64,000 nucleotides of DNA from positions 125,105,474 through 125,169,473 of the forward strand of contig JAVGWX010000003.1 of NCBI GenBank assembly GCA_036924085.1. Direction: 5' to 3'. A program made the translations under genes and the position numbers. This DNA is from Ariolimax columbianus (Eukaryota > Mollusca > Gastropoda > Stylommatophora > Arionidae). Below, one piece after another: positions 1 to 10,581 of the stretch (the first letter of the stretch is position 1; each line of letters starts with the position of its first letter). The notes beneath the pieces are model-generated. The model saw only the letters and a list, made by a program, of their open reading frames with translations, ran no database searches and was not told where the DNA came from.

Positions 1-92
1 GAAGTCCTCTTTGGGTGTCCATGAAGTCCTCTCAGGGTGTCCATGAAGTCCTCTCATGGTGTCCATAGAGTCCTCTCAGGGTGTCCATGAAG
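1..92. repeat. 22-bp minisatellite, about 4 units
   Basis: Four consecutive units begin GAAGTCCTCT (once AGAGTCCTCT) and end GGTGTCCAT, with one or two substitutions between them. The array is cut by the left window edge, so its true length is unknown. No coding signal is seen. Confidence 0.9.
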
Positions 93-590
93 AAAAGTTA
101 TGATCGATTACATCAGAAGATATAAAAGAAAAATAAGAAAGACAGAAAGATAGTACAAATATTTAATTAGACAACCTTCGCACAGTTAGATAATTGCAGA
201 TTAAAGAGACGCTTCGGTGGGAATTTTAGCGAGTAAAACAGGGGACCGGACATCAGAGCAGGGCTGTCGTTGGTGATTGCAGACTTCTGCAAATACTACA
301 AACAGAGCCGAATATCAAAGGATCATTTAAGATTATTTTTTTTAAAGTAAGTATTGAAACCACTTCAAAAACGTAGTCAAAATACAAGTTTCAGCTATTA
401 ATCCGTACATAGCAAACAAGGATTGTAAGTTAAATGCAATGTCAGCCTTCTCATTAAAGAAAGTCAACATTTCAACTGAATTTTAAACCAATTTTGACAC
501 TGGAGTAGCACCGTCTTCTAAGCCTCAGAAAGTTTTAGTAAATAAAAGAGAGTACGGATTGCTGAGTACCGGTAAAACTGATGCAATTAG
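93..590. other. AT-rich sequence with no recognised feature
   Basis: I see no open frame of note, no RT motif and no tandem structure in this stretch. It runs up to a (TTG)n microsatellite that I assign to the tail of repeat X. Confidence 0.5.
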
Positions 591-621
<31 letters not shown>

Positions 622-905
622 AAATGCCCACAACTAGTAACTTTAATCTTTATTGCATCCTAAAAAAGAACTTTACATGGCGGGTTGCAGTAGTTTTCCT
701 CACATCCCGAGAGTGAAAATAAAGGTGTACCGAGGTCCTCAATGCGTTTGTGCTGTGATTGGCTTCATATGCGTGTCGCTCACTACTACGCGGGTCACGC
801 TGATCCCCTATTTAATTAGCCATACTGCCATAAAATATGTTTTTTCTAGGGAGGACTATGTGCAAATGAGGTGGATTGGTCGAGGGAGAGATATTTTGGC
901 AAGTA
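591..905 (-). mobile_element. Repeat X, minus-strand copy with (CAA)n tail
   Basis: Read on the minus strand, about 280 bp matches the bodies at 31440-31740, 37300-37665 and 57590-57915. Shared pieces in order are GTAGTAGTGAGCGACACGC, ATGAAGCCAATCACAGCAC, a GGATGTGAGGAAA block and a terminal block ending in CAACAACAAC. The plus-strand (TTG)10 at 591-621 is therefore the 3' tail. A simple-repeat 3' tail suggests target-primed mobilisation by a LINE; no protein is encoded. Confidence 0.7.
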
Positions 906-1150
906 TGTTTTGCCTGACCTTAACTAACAGGTCTGATCAGTATGTTCTGCCTGACCCTGACTAACATGTCTGATCAGTAAGTTCCGCCTGACCCTGACTA
1001 ACATGTTTGATCAGCATATTTTGCCTGACCCTGACTAACATGTCTGATCAGCATATTTTTCCTGACCCTAACTAACACGTCTGCTCAGTATGTTCTAGCT
1101 GACCCTGACTAACATGTCTGATCAGCATATTTTGTTTGACCACACTTAAA
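906..1150. repeat. 37-bp minisatellite at the 5' side of repeat X
   Basis: About six degenerate units share CATGTCTGATCAG and CCTGACCCTGACTAA, spaced 37 bp apart. The unit is the reverse complement of half of the 65-bp unit that makes up the large array at 55877-57585. It sits on the same side of the repeat X body as that array does. Confidence 0.8.
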
Positions 1151-1318
1151 TCACCTGTCCCCAAACTGATTCAGCATATACGAGTATATTCGATGAATAC
1201 CATTTATTTATAATTGAATGTGAAGGGACCATTAATGACGATCGCCTTGCCACCACAGTGTGACCACTATAACCGTTTATTTAGATGTTATTTATGCTTA
1301 ACAGCTGATTATACGTTC

Positions 1319-1738
1319 CTAGATTGGGATGTTGTTGTTGTTGTTGCTGTTATCCCACAGCTGCTGAGCAAGCCTGCTCTTGTAGACATACTCTAAGCGA
1401 ACGAAAGAAGAAGTCAGTGCCCCCTTTCTCCTGATATCTAGCGGTTCTATGTTGGCCTCTATCTCGTCGCCGCTGTAGGTGTTGATCTCATCCCACCCTC
1501 CCGCACAAATTAATCTGAGAGCTTGATTATGCACCCGGTCAATAGATGAAATATTATTTGTACTCACAGTCGTCTGTATCGGAAGGCTGTAGTCCATCAC
1601 CGGTCGTACATATCCAAGATGTAGTTGCAGAAAATTTTGTTTATCAGCTCTCCGATTTGTACAAGCAAGTCTCTTGATTAAGTTTAATCGCTTAGCTACT
1701 TTACCTCTAACATTGCAGATGTGGCTGTCAAATTTCAA
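1319..1738 (-). pseudogene. Non-LTR retrotransposon RT C-terminus, I/Nimb-like, with (CAA)n tail
   Basis: The 139-residue minus-strand frame contains LGYVRPVMDYSLPIQT, then IDRVHNQALRLICAGG. This is the thumb region that follows the palm of I/jockey-type RTs, and it aligns with VRPVLEYGIAARTT...LQNQAMRVITGG in the element at 10582-13353. The palm and RNase H are missing. The frame ends LWDNSNNNNN because it reads into a (CAA)n tract at the element's 3' end. It is a 5'-truncated, dead insertion. Confidence 0.75.
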
Positions 1739-1739
1739 T

Positions 1740-2034
1740 TGTCTTCTTAAATTAGTTAAATATGGAAATATAAAAATGAAAATAAATTTGTATTCTCAAT
1801 TACAGATGTGGAGGATGCATTTAAATTGGACAGTAAGAGAACATTTTATTTTCATGTTTTTATGTTTTCTTGCTAATTAACAACATATTTTTACTAAGAT
1901 TTTCAATTGCAGACATTGTTTACTATTGTAAACACACAATTCTGAATATTTTCATTTCTGAAATATCTGAGGGGGTCCGAGGCAAGAATATATATTTAAA
2001 GGTGGTCTGCGGTCACGAAAAAGTTCAGAACCGG
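1740..2034. other. AT-rich spacer, nothing recognised
   Basis: No motif, repeat or credible exon is visible between the RT fragment and the following tandem tract. Confidence 0.4.
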
Positions 2035-2555
2035 TGCGTTATTGCATTCTCGGTCATTGAATTCTTGGTCATTGAATTCTTGGTCATTGAATTCTTGGTC
2101 ATTGAATTCTTGGTCATTGAATTATTGGCATTGCATTCTTTGTTATTGCATTCTTGATCATTGCATTCTTGGTCAGTCCATTCTAAGGCATTGCATTCTT
2201 AATCATTGCATTTTCGGCCATTGCATTTTTTTTCTTAATTGTATTTTTAGTCATTACATTTTATATATTTGCATTCTTAGTCATTACATTTTATATCATT
2301 GAATTCTTAGTCATTACATTTTATATATTTGCATTCTTAGTCATTACATTTTATATCATTGTATTCTTAGGCATTACATTTTATATCATTGTAATCTTGA
2401 AAATGTCATTCTTGGTCAATGCATTTTGGTACATTGCATTCTTGGTCAATGCATTTTGGGACATTGCATTCCTAGACAATGCATTTTGGGACATTGCATT
2501 CTTGGCCAATACATTTTGGGACATTGCATTCTTGGTCAATGCATCAGGGTAGCTC
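2035..2555. repeat. 15-bp/30-bp compound minisatellite
   Basis: Five perfect-to-near-perfect copies of a 15-bp unit (ATTGAATTCTTGGTC) grade into diverged CATTGCATTCTTGG and CATTTTGGGACATTGC units to about 2550. Because 15 is a multiple of three, one frame reads VIEFL repeats, which I treat as an artefact. A last stray unit lies near 2842-2865. Confidence 0.85.
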
Positions 2556-2825
2556 TTCTCTCTCTCTCACCTCACTCTGTTTCATTTGACTCTGTCCTAC
2601 AGTCACACCCTTGCACAACTTTCACACGCGCCCTCGTGGTAAAGCCCTTCCATAGCACTTTGGTTGGGCTAGCTTCTGAGGGCGCACAAACCTAGCATAG
2701 GTACATACAGATGCACACATGCATCCAAGCACTGGTTTATGCGTCCTGATATCGCCCAATTGACTACGGTCTGGGGTGGAAAATGGCGCGCCTCCGCCAG
2801 TAGAAACTAGTGAGGCAAACATCTA
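2556..2825 (+). mobile_element. Repeat W, copy 1
   Basis: About 260 bp is repeated at 13735-13965. Shared blocks include CAACTTTCACACGCGCCCTC, GCGCACAAACCTAGCATAGG, CCAAGCACTGGTTTATGCGT and GGCGCGCCTCCGCCAGTAGA in the same order and spacing. No ORF, tRNA head or terminal repeat was recognised, so the class is unknown. Confidence 0.75.
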
Positions 2826-2959
2826 AGCAACAACAACAAAATTGGTCAATGCATTCTTGGTCATTGAAACAATAAATTTTACCCCATTCTATGGCTCACG
2901 CTTAATGCTTTTTTTATATTAATTTTGTCAGTCATTCTCAACAAAGACTAAAGTTCGTT

Positions 2960-3707
2960 CTGCTACTCCCTCTGTCTCTCTCACATGCCGAGTCTCTCTC
3001 ACATCTCACACCTTCTCTTCGTATCTTTCCTTCTCTTCATTCTTTCTTTTCCTTCATTCAGAATCACTCACCCTCTCTCAGTCCTTCTATCTGCATTTCT
3101 CTATCCCCCTCTCTTTCTATCACACTCTTATTTTCATTCTCTCGCTCGTTCCGTCACTCTCAGTATTGTCTCCCTTCTACCCTACTCTCTTTCTCTCTCA
3201 CTTCCCTCGTCCCTTTCTCCGGTTCTCTTTTCCTTTCTCTCTCTCTCTCTCTCACTCCTCTCTCTCTCACTCTCTCCCTCACACTCCTGTATTTGTCACT
3301 CTCTCCCTCACACTCCTGTATTTGTCACTCTCTCCCTCCCACTCCTGTATTTGTCACTCTCTCCCTTTCACTCCTGTATTTCTCACTCTCTCCCTCACAC
3401 TCCTGTGTTTCTCACTCTCCCCTGTCGCTCTCCTCTCTCTCTCCCTTAACTCTCTACCACACTCCTCTCGCTTACTCTGTCTCTCTCTCGTTCAGTCTCT
3501 CTCTCCCACTCTCTCTTCTCTTCCACTTTCTGTCTCCTACACTCCTCTCTTCCCCTCTCACTCTACCTCCTACTCTCTCCCTCCCTCTGGCTTATTCTCT
3601 CTCTCCAACACACTCCCCATCTCACTCTCCCTCCAACACTCACTTTGCTCTTTCTCACTCCCTCTGGCTCAATTTCTAGCTCCCTCCCATTCTTTCTCTC
3701 TCTCCCT

Positions 3708-3750
<43 letters not shown>

Positions 3751-3760
3751 GAATATCTTC
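2960..3760. repeat. CT-rich polypyrimidine tract with embedded 29-bp repeat
   Basis: The plus strand is almost entirely C and T. Stop codons need a purine, so all three plus frames stay open and give serine/leucine/proline-rich readings that are not genes. At about 3263-3415 five 29-bp units ending CACTCCTGTATTTGT are in tandem. Confidence 0.9.
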
Positions 3761-4414
3761 TCCATATTTTGGCGTGTCAAGACAACAACAGGAACCCGAA
3801 TGAGCCAGAAATGGGTGAGACAGAAACTGCACTCCATTATCAGACTAAGCATCTCATGTTTTTTCATGGAATCGCGTGCATGATTCCCATACACCTGGCA
3901 CGGCAAGCTTGTCGTTTATCATCATTTATTTGTATTTTCTTCTAGATTAAACCATATTCTGCATCCATTTTTTTAAACGTCTGGTTTGTTCCATTTTCTT
4001 CACAGTAGACTAGTTAATTGTGTCTACTGTTGTGTTTTTGTGTATTATTCTTTGTTGGTTGGTCAATGACTAACATGACTAACATGCCTAACATGACTAA
4101 TATGCAACTCCCATGTCTGATAGCGTCTTTAAGGACAGCAACAAACTCTATAGTTAACGCAGTCGGTAAGCATCCTTCGTATTGTGCCCAAGCTCTGATT
4201 CACGATTTACATGTCGGCTTTCATAACGATGTACGGAAGTCTTTCTTTCGCCTTCCTTCTGAAGGCCACCAGCAATGTGGCTTGGGTAATGGTGCCTGGT
4301 TTTCGTGTTAGGATAGGTTCAAAGTTCAGCGTTGACCGGTTATGATGGTGTACATTCTTTCTCGCTTGCTCCAGCAAGAACCTTTTGTCTGGCGATGCTG
4401 TCAACCAGAGAATT
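3761..4414. other. Spacer with no recognised gene
   Basis: A short (ACTAACATG)n run lies at about 4066-4100. Otherwise I see no coding, RNA or mobile-element signal. Confidence 0.4.
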
Positions 4415-4428
4415 AAATGTATCTACAT

Positions 4429-4672
4429 GGGGACGGCGTGGCCTAGTGGTTTAGTGGCACGGCTCACAACCCGAAGGTGCTGGGTTCGATCCCCATCACA
4501 GCACCTGCCCTTACCCCGGGGAAGCAAATCCTTAGAAAATGCAGGAGGAAGCAGACCCTTACATAAAATGCATGCTGAAGTCGAATGCACTGGGCCGACA
4601 GGCGCAAAATAAAAACCACAGTGCAACGCACTCCGCATTGGGGATTAGAGAAATAAGGCGAACGCAACAAAA
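4429..4672 (+). mobile_element. SINE-A copy 1 (tRNA-derived), with TSD
   Basis: The head carries a polymerase III A-box-like GTGGCCTAGTGGTTTAG and a B-box-like GGTTCGATCCC, then a tRNA-unrelated body and an A-rich end. Copies occur at 17733-17982 (minus) and 45853-46080 (plus). It is flanked by a 14-bp duplication with one mismatch (AAATGTATCTACAT at 4415-4428 and AAATGTACCTACAT at 4673-4686), which is the mark of target-primed insertion. Confidence 0.9.
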
Positions 4673-4808
4673 AAATGTACCTACATTAAACCCTTTACAC
4701 GCTAAGCCTTGAAGCAAGAAATGCGAAGGCAAGTTAGTAAAAAGGTCACAAGTGTTTTTTTTTAAATAACTAAATGATATACGAACTTGAAAAACCATTT
4801 ATTGTCAC

Positions 4809-5135
4809 TTATTTCTCAGCATAATTTCCACCAACATGTATATAATTATCTCACCGATGTTAGCTCGAATCATCTCCCCAAGCCACCACACAGATGCTTC
4901 TGTTGCACTCTGAACAGGACGACCAGGTCGAGCATCATCAGTAATGTTTGAGCGTCCATGAGAAAATGTGTCGACCCAGGTATAAACTCTTTTACGCCAC
5001 TAACAATTTTCACCAAAAACAGGAACCATTCCCTTATGAATATCCTTTGTAAAAAGTTCTTTTACCTCCCCCCCCCCCCCCCCCAAAAAAAAAGTGCTGT
5101 TCTTTGACTGTACACTTTGTGAGCACTGACGCCAT
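4809..5135 (-). pseudogene. Mariner-family transposase, internal-deletion derivative
   Basis: Reading minus from the ATG at 5135, the frame starts MASVLTKCTVKEQH, a typical mariner N-terminus. It continues through the helix-turn-helix region as WVDTFSHGRSNITDDARPG and RPVQSATEAS. After IRAN the catalytic DD34D domain is absent. Only the usual C-terminal end follows, in another frame (IHVGGNYAEK then stop at 4809-4811). A homopolymer C tract and stop codons also break the frame. Known biology: such deletion derivatives can be mobilised in trans if the ends are intact. I did not define the inverted terminal repeats. Confidence 0.8.
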
Positions 5136-5139
5136 TTTG

Positions 5140-6484
5140 TTTGTGTACTGTGCACGTGCAAGTGATACCTAGAGTTTGCTATCTACAGTAATCAGAAAAC
5201 TGGATGATTTGTTGCTATTTATTGGCACCTATGGAAACTACCATCTACATTTTTTTAGTTATCCAGTATCATTTTGTGACCGACTTACTGACTTACCAAA
5301 AGACATATTCTTAAGAGCAGAGAATTTCTTTTTTTCCTTTCTCGTGTCTTATTTGGTTACACATTAGATTTAAATGCTATTTTAAAAATAAAATAAAAGT
5401 GAAAGTTTCAATGAACGGAGTATTAGCTACAGCTTAAAATCAAATGTATTGGGCAAGGTAAAGTGTAATGGGTGTGGAAAGTTAACAATTTTGACATTTC
5501 TATTTTGTTACTCTTCAACACGCAGCGCCATACAGAAGCACATGCAGTATTTATCTCTTGTGCATTCTTTGCTTTTTGTCTGTGCTGTACTGCGAAGACT
5601 TCAAATGTTGTCTTTACTGCCCTCCATTTTTCCCTTGCTTCTATTTTTTTCAATATTTCAAACCAAATTGCATTCAGCAGTTTCATGTGCCTTCTCTGAA
5701 CAATAGAAGGCACGAAAGAAACCATTGCTTTCCATCGTGTGAGCCCACTGCCCATTAATACAATCTAAAAATAACAGCAGGTATCATTACGGAGTTTGTT
5801 ATTATTGTTGAGGCCTACCAAGAGGATTTATAGAGCTGAGAAATAAAGGCTGCTTGTCTATGCAGTCGCATGCAGTAAATATATAATTGCCTTATCAGTT
5901 CTAGTTCAGTATTATTCAATAGTATTACTTCCAATATACGTGACATGAAACTGATAATATCACAAGCTAACTATGAACTAACATATTACGTGTTAGATGA
6001 CCAGAGGTATGTGACAAAGAGCACGACAACAAAAATTAAGTTGGATATTGGGAGAGAAAGAAAATATGAATATGGCACATCCTCGGACAGAAGTTTCACA
6101 ATAGCACCTGACATGTGAGGTAAAGGAATCAATAAGAGAAGATCAGACAGGGAAGTAAATAAAACGTGACACAGAGCAGCGGAAGAGGAGACCAGGGTAG
6201 TCGGAATCTGGTTTAGAAAACACAAGAAGACGGTTCTGGAGAAACAGATGATTAGGAGGCATCGATAAAGCGCAACATCGTTTGTTGTGGCTCTGTATCC
6301 CATAGAAAAACAGATGGTTTATTTGTTATTGATAGGAGGCAACAGCATTTTCTCTTTCCTTGAGTCGAATAGGTAACAGATGAATTAGGAGTTATCGATA
6401 AATGTTGTTGTATCACTGTGTCCAAGAGGGAAACAGATGGATAAGGGGTCATCTATAAAGACTTTCATAAAATCTAACATATAT
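5140..6484. other. No gene recognised; contains one repeat U copy
   Basis: The sequence is AT-rich with only short chance open frames. Around 5826-5880 the string AATAAAGGCTGCTTG with GCAGTC matches related pieces near 32110, 42900 (minus) and 60940. Confidence 0.4.
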
Positions 6485-6725
6485 TACTTTTTAATCCTCC
6501 ATGTCCACCTCTGTCAAAATCTATCCACTTCTGTCCACCTCCGCTGTCAACCTCTATCCATTTCTGTCCACCGCCTCTGTCAACCTATGTAAACCTCTGT
6601 TCACCTCCTCTGTCAACCTATGTAAACCTCTGTTCACCCCTCTGTCAACCTATGTAAACCTCTATTCACCTCCTCTGTCAATCTCTGTCAACCTTCTCTG
6701 TCAACCTATGACCACTATTGATTGA
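6485..6725. repeat. Degenerate 33-bp minisatellite
   Basis: Units built from CTCTGTCAACCTATGTAAAC and CTCTGTTCACCTC recur about seven times with length variation. Its period is near a multiple of three, so one frame is open, but composition and repetition argue against a protein. Confidence 0.8.
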
Positions 6726-6780
6726 CTCCCCCACATTGAGGCTGCCAAACCTACAAGTTTAAAAGTTTAAATCTCGTACC

Positions 6781-7003
6781 TGTACTAATGACTTCGATTA
6801 GCTCTCATCAATGGAATTAAAGGCTGTACTAATGACTTCGATTAGCTCTCATCAATGGAAGTAAAGGCTGTACTAATGACTTCGATTAGCTCTCATCAAT
6901 GGAAGTAAAGGCTGTACTAATGACTTCGATTAGCTCTAATCAATGGAAGTAAAGGCTGTACTAATGACTTCGATTAGCTCTAATCAATGGAAGTAAAGGC
7001 TGT
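6781..7003. repeat. 44-bp minisatellite, 5 units
   Basis: Five near-identical units each contain TGTACTAATGACTTCGATTA and ATCAATGGAAGTAAAGGC at exact 44-bp spacing (6781, 6825, 6869 and so on). Only a handful of substitutions separate the units, so the expansion is recent. Confidence 0.95.
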
Positions 7004-7422
7004 ACTTACAAAAACTGAAATCACAACAGTTGTGATAGCCATCTCTACAAAGTTCAAATACTATTAAGATTGTTTGCTCCACACAACAGAAGCATAGAAG
7101 TTTAAACATCTTCGCAGTAGAGATTGTGTTGAGTCTACATGGATTGACAGGACTAACAAAAGATACACAATCCGAAGGTTTATTTAGCTTTAGCTGAACA
7201 TTAAGATGATTTTATTTAAATAAGATGTTTGGTTACTCTTGATTGATTGATTGATATGTGACGTCCACTTTCAACTTAAATAACCCCCCCCCCCCCCAGA
7301 CCCGACCCCGCCCCCCACACCTTCACATCCATGTGCGTCCACTTTGTATATACCCCTCCTTCCCCCGTTGGACGTCTGTTATGGATGGTTCCTAATGTTA
7401 AAAAAAGTCTACGAGGTCTGGG
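7004..7422. other. Spacer with poly-C/GC-rich patch
   Basis: A run of about 15 C residues starts near 7286 within a C-rich patch. No gene is seen. Confidence 0.4.
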
Positions 7423-8110
7423 CTAGACCGCCCGCTCGTTAAAGGAAAGTGAAGTGTCTGTCTTAGCCTCTCGTTTCCAGATGTAGAAATCGCCGCTGGA
7501 TTCAATGTACGGCTTGCCGGGCAGGAGTTTCCATGCTAATGGTCTCTCTTCCATTATTATGTCCCCAGCAGCACCTTCATGAGGGGCCCCCTGTTTTTTA
7601 CAGAGCCGACTGTGGGGCGCGGTATAACTGAGCAGGCAGATTGGCCTCATTAGCCTTGGTTGGCAGCCAATCAAAGAGAAGATAAACTCAACTCTAAATC
7701 CCGGTAGACGAAGCTCGTTAACCTGTTCAGGCACTTCGCCTTGGAGAAGGGTAACTCTGATTTTAAACCCACAAGTCCCAGAGAGTGCTGGCTTGTCTTG
7801 GGACGATGAGAGTATCATGGGATGTCTCGAGTAACTAGTATCTGCGGGTAACGACGCCACTGCCCTGTGAAAACAGGAGAGGGTAGGGCTACGGGAGTAA
7901 ATCCAGACAGAAAATCTGGTGTCGTAGCACATAAGACGGACGGTTTCAAAATTTTGAGCTCATCCCGGCAGCTGAGCTGCCAAATTGTCATGCTTTGCAT
8001 TTCCTTTGGATTACACCAGTGAGGCCAAGAAGGGGGATACTGCAGTTTCGTCAGTCCAGGGTCTCCATATTCAGCGCCCAGGCCTGCGCCCTAGAGAAGC
8101 TACTTATAGA
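7423..8110 (-). other. GC-richer unclassified block with a 169-residue minus frame
   Basis: This block is less AT-rich and less repetitive than its surroundings. A minus frame at 7423-7932 is open for 169 codons but shows no domain I recognise. It could be the 5' untranslated part of a non-LTR element, because a similar mid-GC texture precedes such elements, but that is a guess. I do not assign a function. Confidence 0.3.
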
Positions 8111-8656
8111 GCGCCACATGCATGGTCTACAGATACTGAGACGACCATGATGATTTCTACTACAACTATTTTCTTTAGCGTGTTCCTTTACTTGCTAAAA
8201 TAACGCACAAGGGGTTCTAGTTTTTGCTCTGAGATTAACCAACGTTTAATTAATTGTTAATGATATCCATTCGAAGAAATATTCAACATAAACTGCACGT
8301 CAGTGCACACGTGCATAGAACACACTTACCCTGCGCACAAATACAGGTAGATATTTATTGTTCATTATATATAAATAATGTAAAACTGAGTGCTGTAACG
8401 TGGCCCGGTGAAAGCCAGTTAACGGAAGTCTTTTCGCTGACAAATCATCAAATAACCAGACCTGCGATGTAATGCACCAAATGGGGAAATAGAAAAGTGA
8501 TAGACCAAATAATACCTGATCAAGAACGTCGGGAAAAGAGGCTAGGAAACACCAAATGGTTATCGATAGTGAACTTCAGCTACAGCTTTATGGAAAGAGA
8601 CGAAAGAGACGGATTAAATCAGTCTTCTTCTTCTGGCTTCTTCTTTTGCCCTGCTG

Positions 8657-8990
8657 TTATCGCCATACGGCGTGGAAGAGAGTCGTGATGCGTAGATTTC
8701 TTGTTATCGCCAAGTGGAAGGGTTGTGCTATCGTTAGGGCTAATTTCCTGAGTGTGTTAGAGACACCCTCGATCCATCGACGTTGAGGTCTGCTTCTTGC
8801 TCGTCAACTGGAGACCTGCATATGATATGCTCTTAATACAGACTGGGCATAATGCATTCTGATTAAATGCCCAAACCACTTGATCTCCTGTGCTTCAATG
8901 TAGTTACTAACTGGGTGTGTGCGCACTATCTGATGTAGGGTGGTGTAGCGGATTCGGTCACCGATTGTCTATCCGACTACAGTTCTCACA
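8657..8990 (-). pseudogene. RTE-like RT C-terminal tail
   Basis: The minus strand reads IGDRIRYTTLHQIVRTHP, then EIKWFGHLIRMHY, then RWIEGVSNTLRKLALTIAQP, and stops at TAA 8657-8659. The WFGHLxRM and RPxRRWIxGV pattern is the hallmark of the C-terminus of RTE-like retrotransposon polyproteins. One stop lies inside the segment. A GAAGAAG-rich tail follows at about 8620-8640. Endonuclease and palm are missing, so this is a 5'-truncated relic. Confidence 0.75.
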
Positions 8991-9269
8991 GCTATAGATC
9001 CATAATTATATTGTTGAAATCAAATATATTGAATCTCTCGTCGATTTTTTATGTCATCTTACAAAAGTTACCTGCTACTTTTACCTGTCGGAAGACAGCA
9101 TAAATATAGTTAGAAAACATATCAAGTCTACCTTCCCTCCAGTCTCTATATTAATCTATTTGTATTTATATTTCTCTTTATTCAACATGCGCTACTTATA
9201 TCTGTCACTGCCGCCACCCCACCCCGCTCTCACCATCATATATCTATCACTACCCCACCATATATCTAT

Positions 9270-9290
9270 ACCACTACCTCACCATATATC

Positions 9291-9328
<38 letters not shown>

Positions 9329-9466
9329 TACCCCGCCATATATATATATATAGCAGTACCTCACCATATATATCGCTACCTCACCATATATCTTTCACTA
9401 CCTCACCATATAAATATATTACTAACCCACCATATATATATCACCACCCCACCATATATATAAATA

Positions 9467-9538
<72 letters not shown>

Positions 9539-9660
9539 TATATATATCACTACCCCACCATATATCTATCACAACCCCACCATATATTTATCACTACCCC
9601 ACCATATATATCACTACCCCACCATATATCAATACCCCACCGTATAGCTGTCACTACCGA
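9270..9660. repeat. (TA)n microsatellite with CACTACCCCACCATATAT interspersions
   Basis: Two long pure TA runs (about 9295-9323 and 9468-9545) are embedded in degenerate units of the form TATCACTACCCCACCATA. A plus frame of 184 codons across it is a low-complexity artefact. Confidence 0.9.
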
Positions 9661-9977
9661 CCGGCGTTCGGTTCAGTTCAGTATATTTTCCAACATTGTC
9701 AAGCGGCACAGTAGGTCCGTCACCTCAACCATCTAAGTGTGTCATGAATCTGCTGTTAGTTCTCATAGAAGACACTGCCGCAGGGATGAACGTGTTCTTG
9801 ATCTCATTAAACGAATTCTTAGTTTTATTTAAGTTGTGTGACCAATTTGATTATTAGCTGCTTTGCGACTTCATAGCTATAATTATTTCAGGTACAAATT
9901 GACAGCTGGGTAGACCTAAACGAGATATGCTGCGATAAACATTGATAGTACAGAGCCTGTTTCTCGGCCATATTGTG
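9661..9977. other. Spacer; fragment resembling SINE-M near 9885-9915
   Basis: The string CAGGTACAAATTGACAGCTG matches the central block of SINE-M at about 48210 except at one base. No head or tail was found here, so it is at most a fragment. Confidence 0.35.
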
Positions 9978-10471
9978 TCAAATCTTCGTCCTCTTCTTCT
10001 TCGATAAAATTGATGCTATGTGTCTAGTCCAGTTAGGTTCACGAAGGAGACTGTGCGTTTCAGATCTTCGGCAGTCCCCCACAACTTGTCGAGCATGGTC
10101 GATCCCCCGGGTCAGACAGTATATCTTTGGTCTGTATACGTAGGGACGTCTTGCAGGATATGTTCTGGTATTTGCTTGAGTGCTGCACAATCGCACGTGG
10201 CGATGTCTCTGAGACCTATTATGTGGAGGTAAGCCTTGAGTCTCCAAATACCCGTTTTGAGTCTGAAGATCTTTGTTTGACCATTTCTGCCAAGTTTGTC
10301 TATACTGTAATTTCCTGGCTTGTATTCGTTGTGCTTGTCTCTCCATTCCATTGGTGGGGATCGTTTGATGCGTGTCTCTTCGTGTTTATAGCTCTGTGGA
10401 TGACGAGTTTGCGTGCCACCACTTCTGGCTTTTGCGAGCGCATATGTTTTTTTCATTTCCAAGAATTCCAC
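9978..10471 (-). pseudogene. I-like retrotransposon C-terminal region, frameshifted
   Basis: The minus strand reads TKIFRLKTGIWRLKAYLH, then CDCA...PEHILQDVPTYTDQR. This corresponds to the FRLRTGHxRL...CxCG...EHLLQxCPTYxDQR segment after RNase H in the elements at 10582-13353 and 15538-16384. After TYTDQR the frame shifts and continues as DKLWGTAEDLKRTVSFV. The second cysteine of the knuckle-like motif is replaced (QDVPT instead of QNCPT). A closely related fragment lies on the plus strand at 26072-26460. Confidence 0.75.
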
Positions 10472-10569
10472 AGGGGACTGTAACCCTCTGTAGTACTAGA
10501 TCTTTTTTTTGAGACAACAATCCGATGTTGTATTTTATTTATTGTGATAGTCTATCTTGTTTGTGGCCT

Positions 10570-10581
10570 GAGATGACTTGG
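10570..10581. repeat. Target-site duplication, left copy
   Basis: GAGATGACTTGG is found here and again at 13354-13365, exactly bracketing the I/Nimb-like element. Confidence 0.85.

Noticed and set aside
906..1150. Regularly spaced repeats that might suggest a CRISPR array
   Set aside because: The units are directly contiguous without unique spacers, there are no cas genes, and the context is an animal genome. The same holds for all other arrays here.
2985..3945. Overlapping 154- and 259-codon Ser/Leu/Pro-rich frames
   Set aside because: Same cause as above: CT-rich sequence open in several frames with no domain.
7423..7932. 169-codon minus frame as a host gene
   Set aside because: No recognisable domain, no splice context, and the surrounding text looks element-derived; listed as unclassified.
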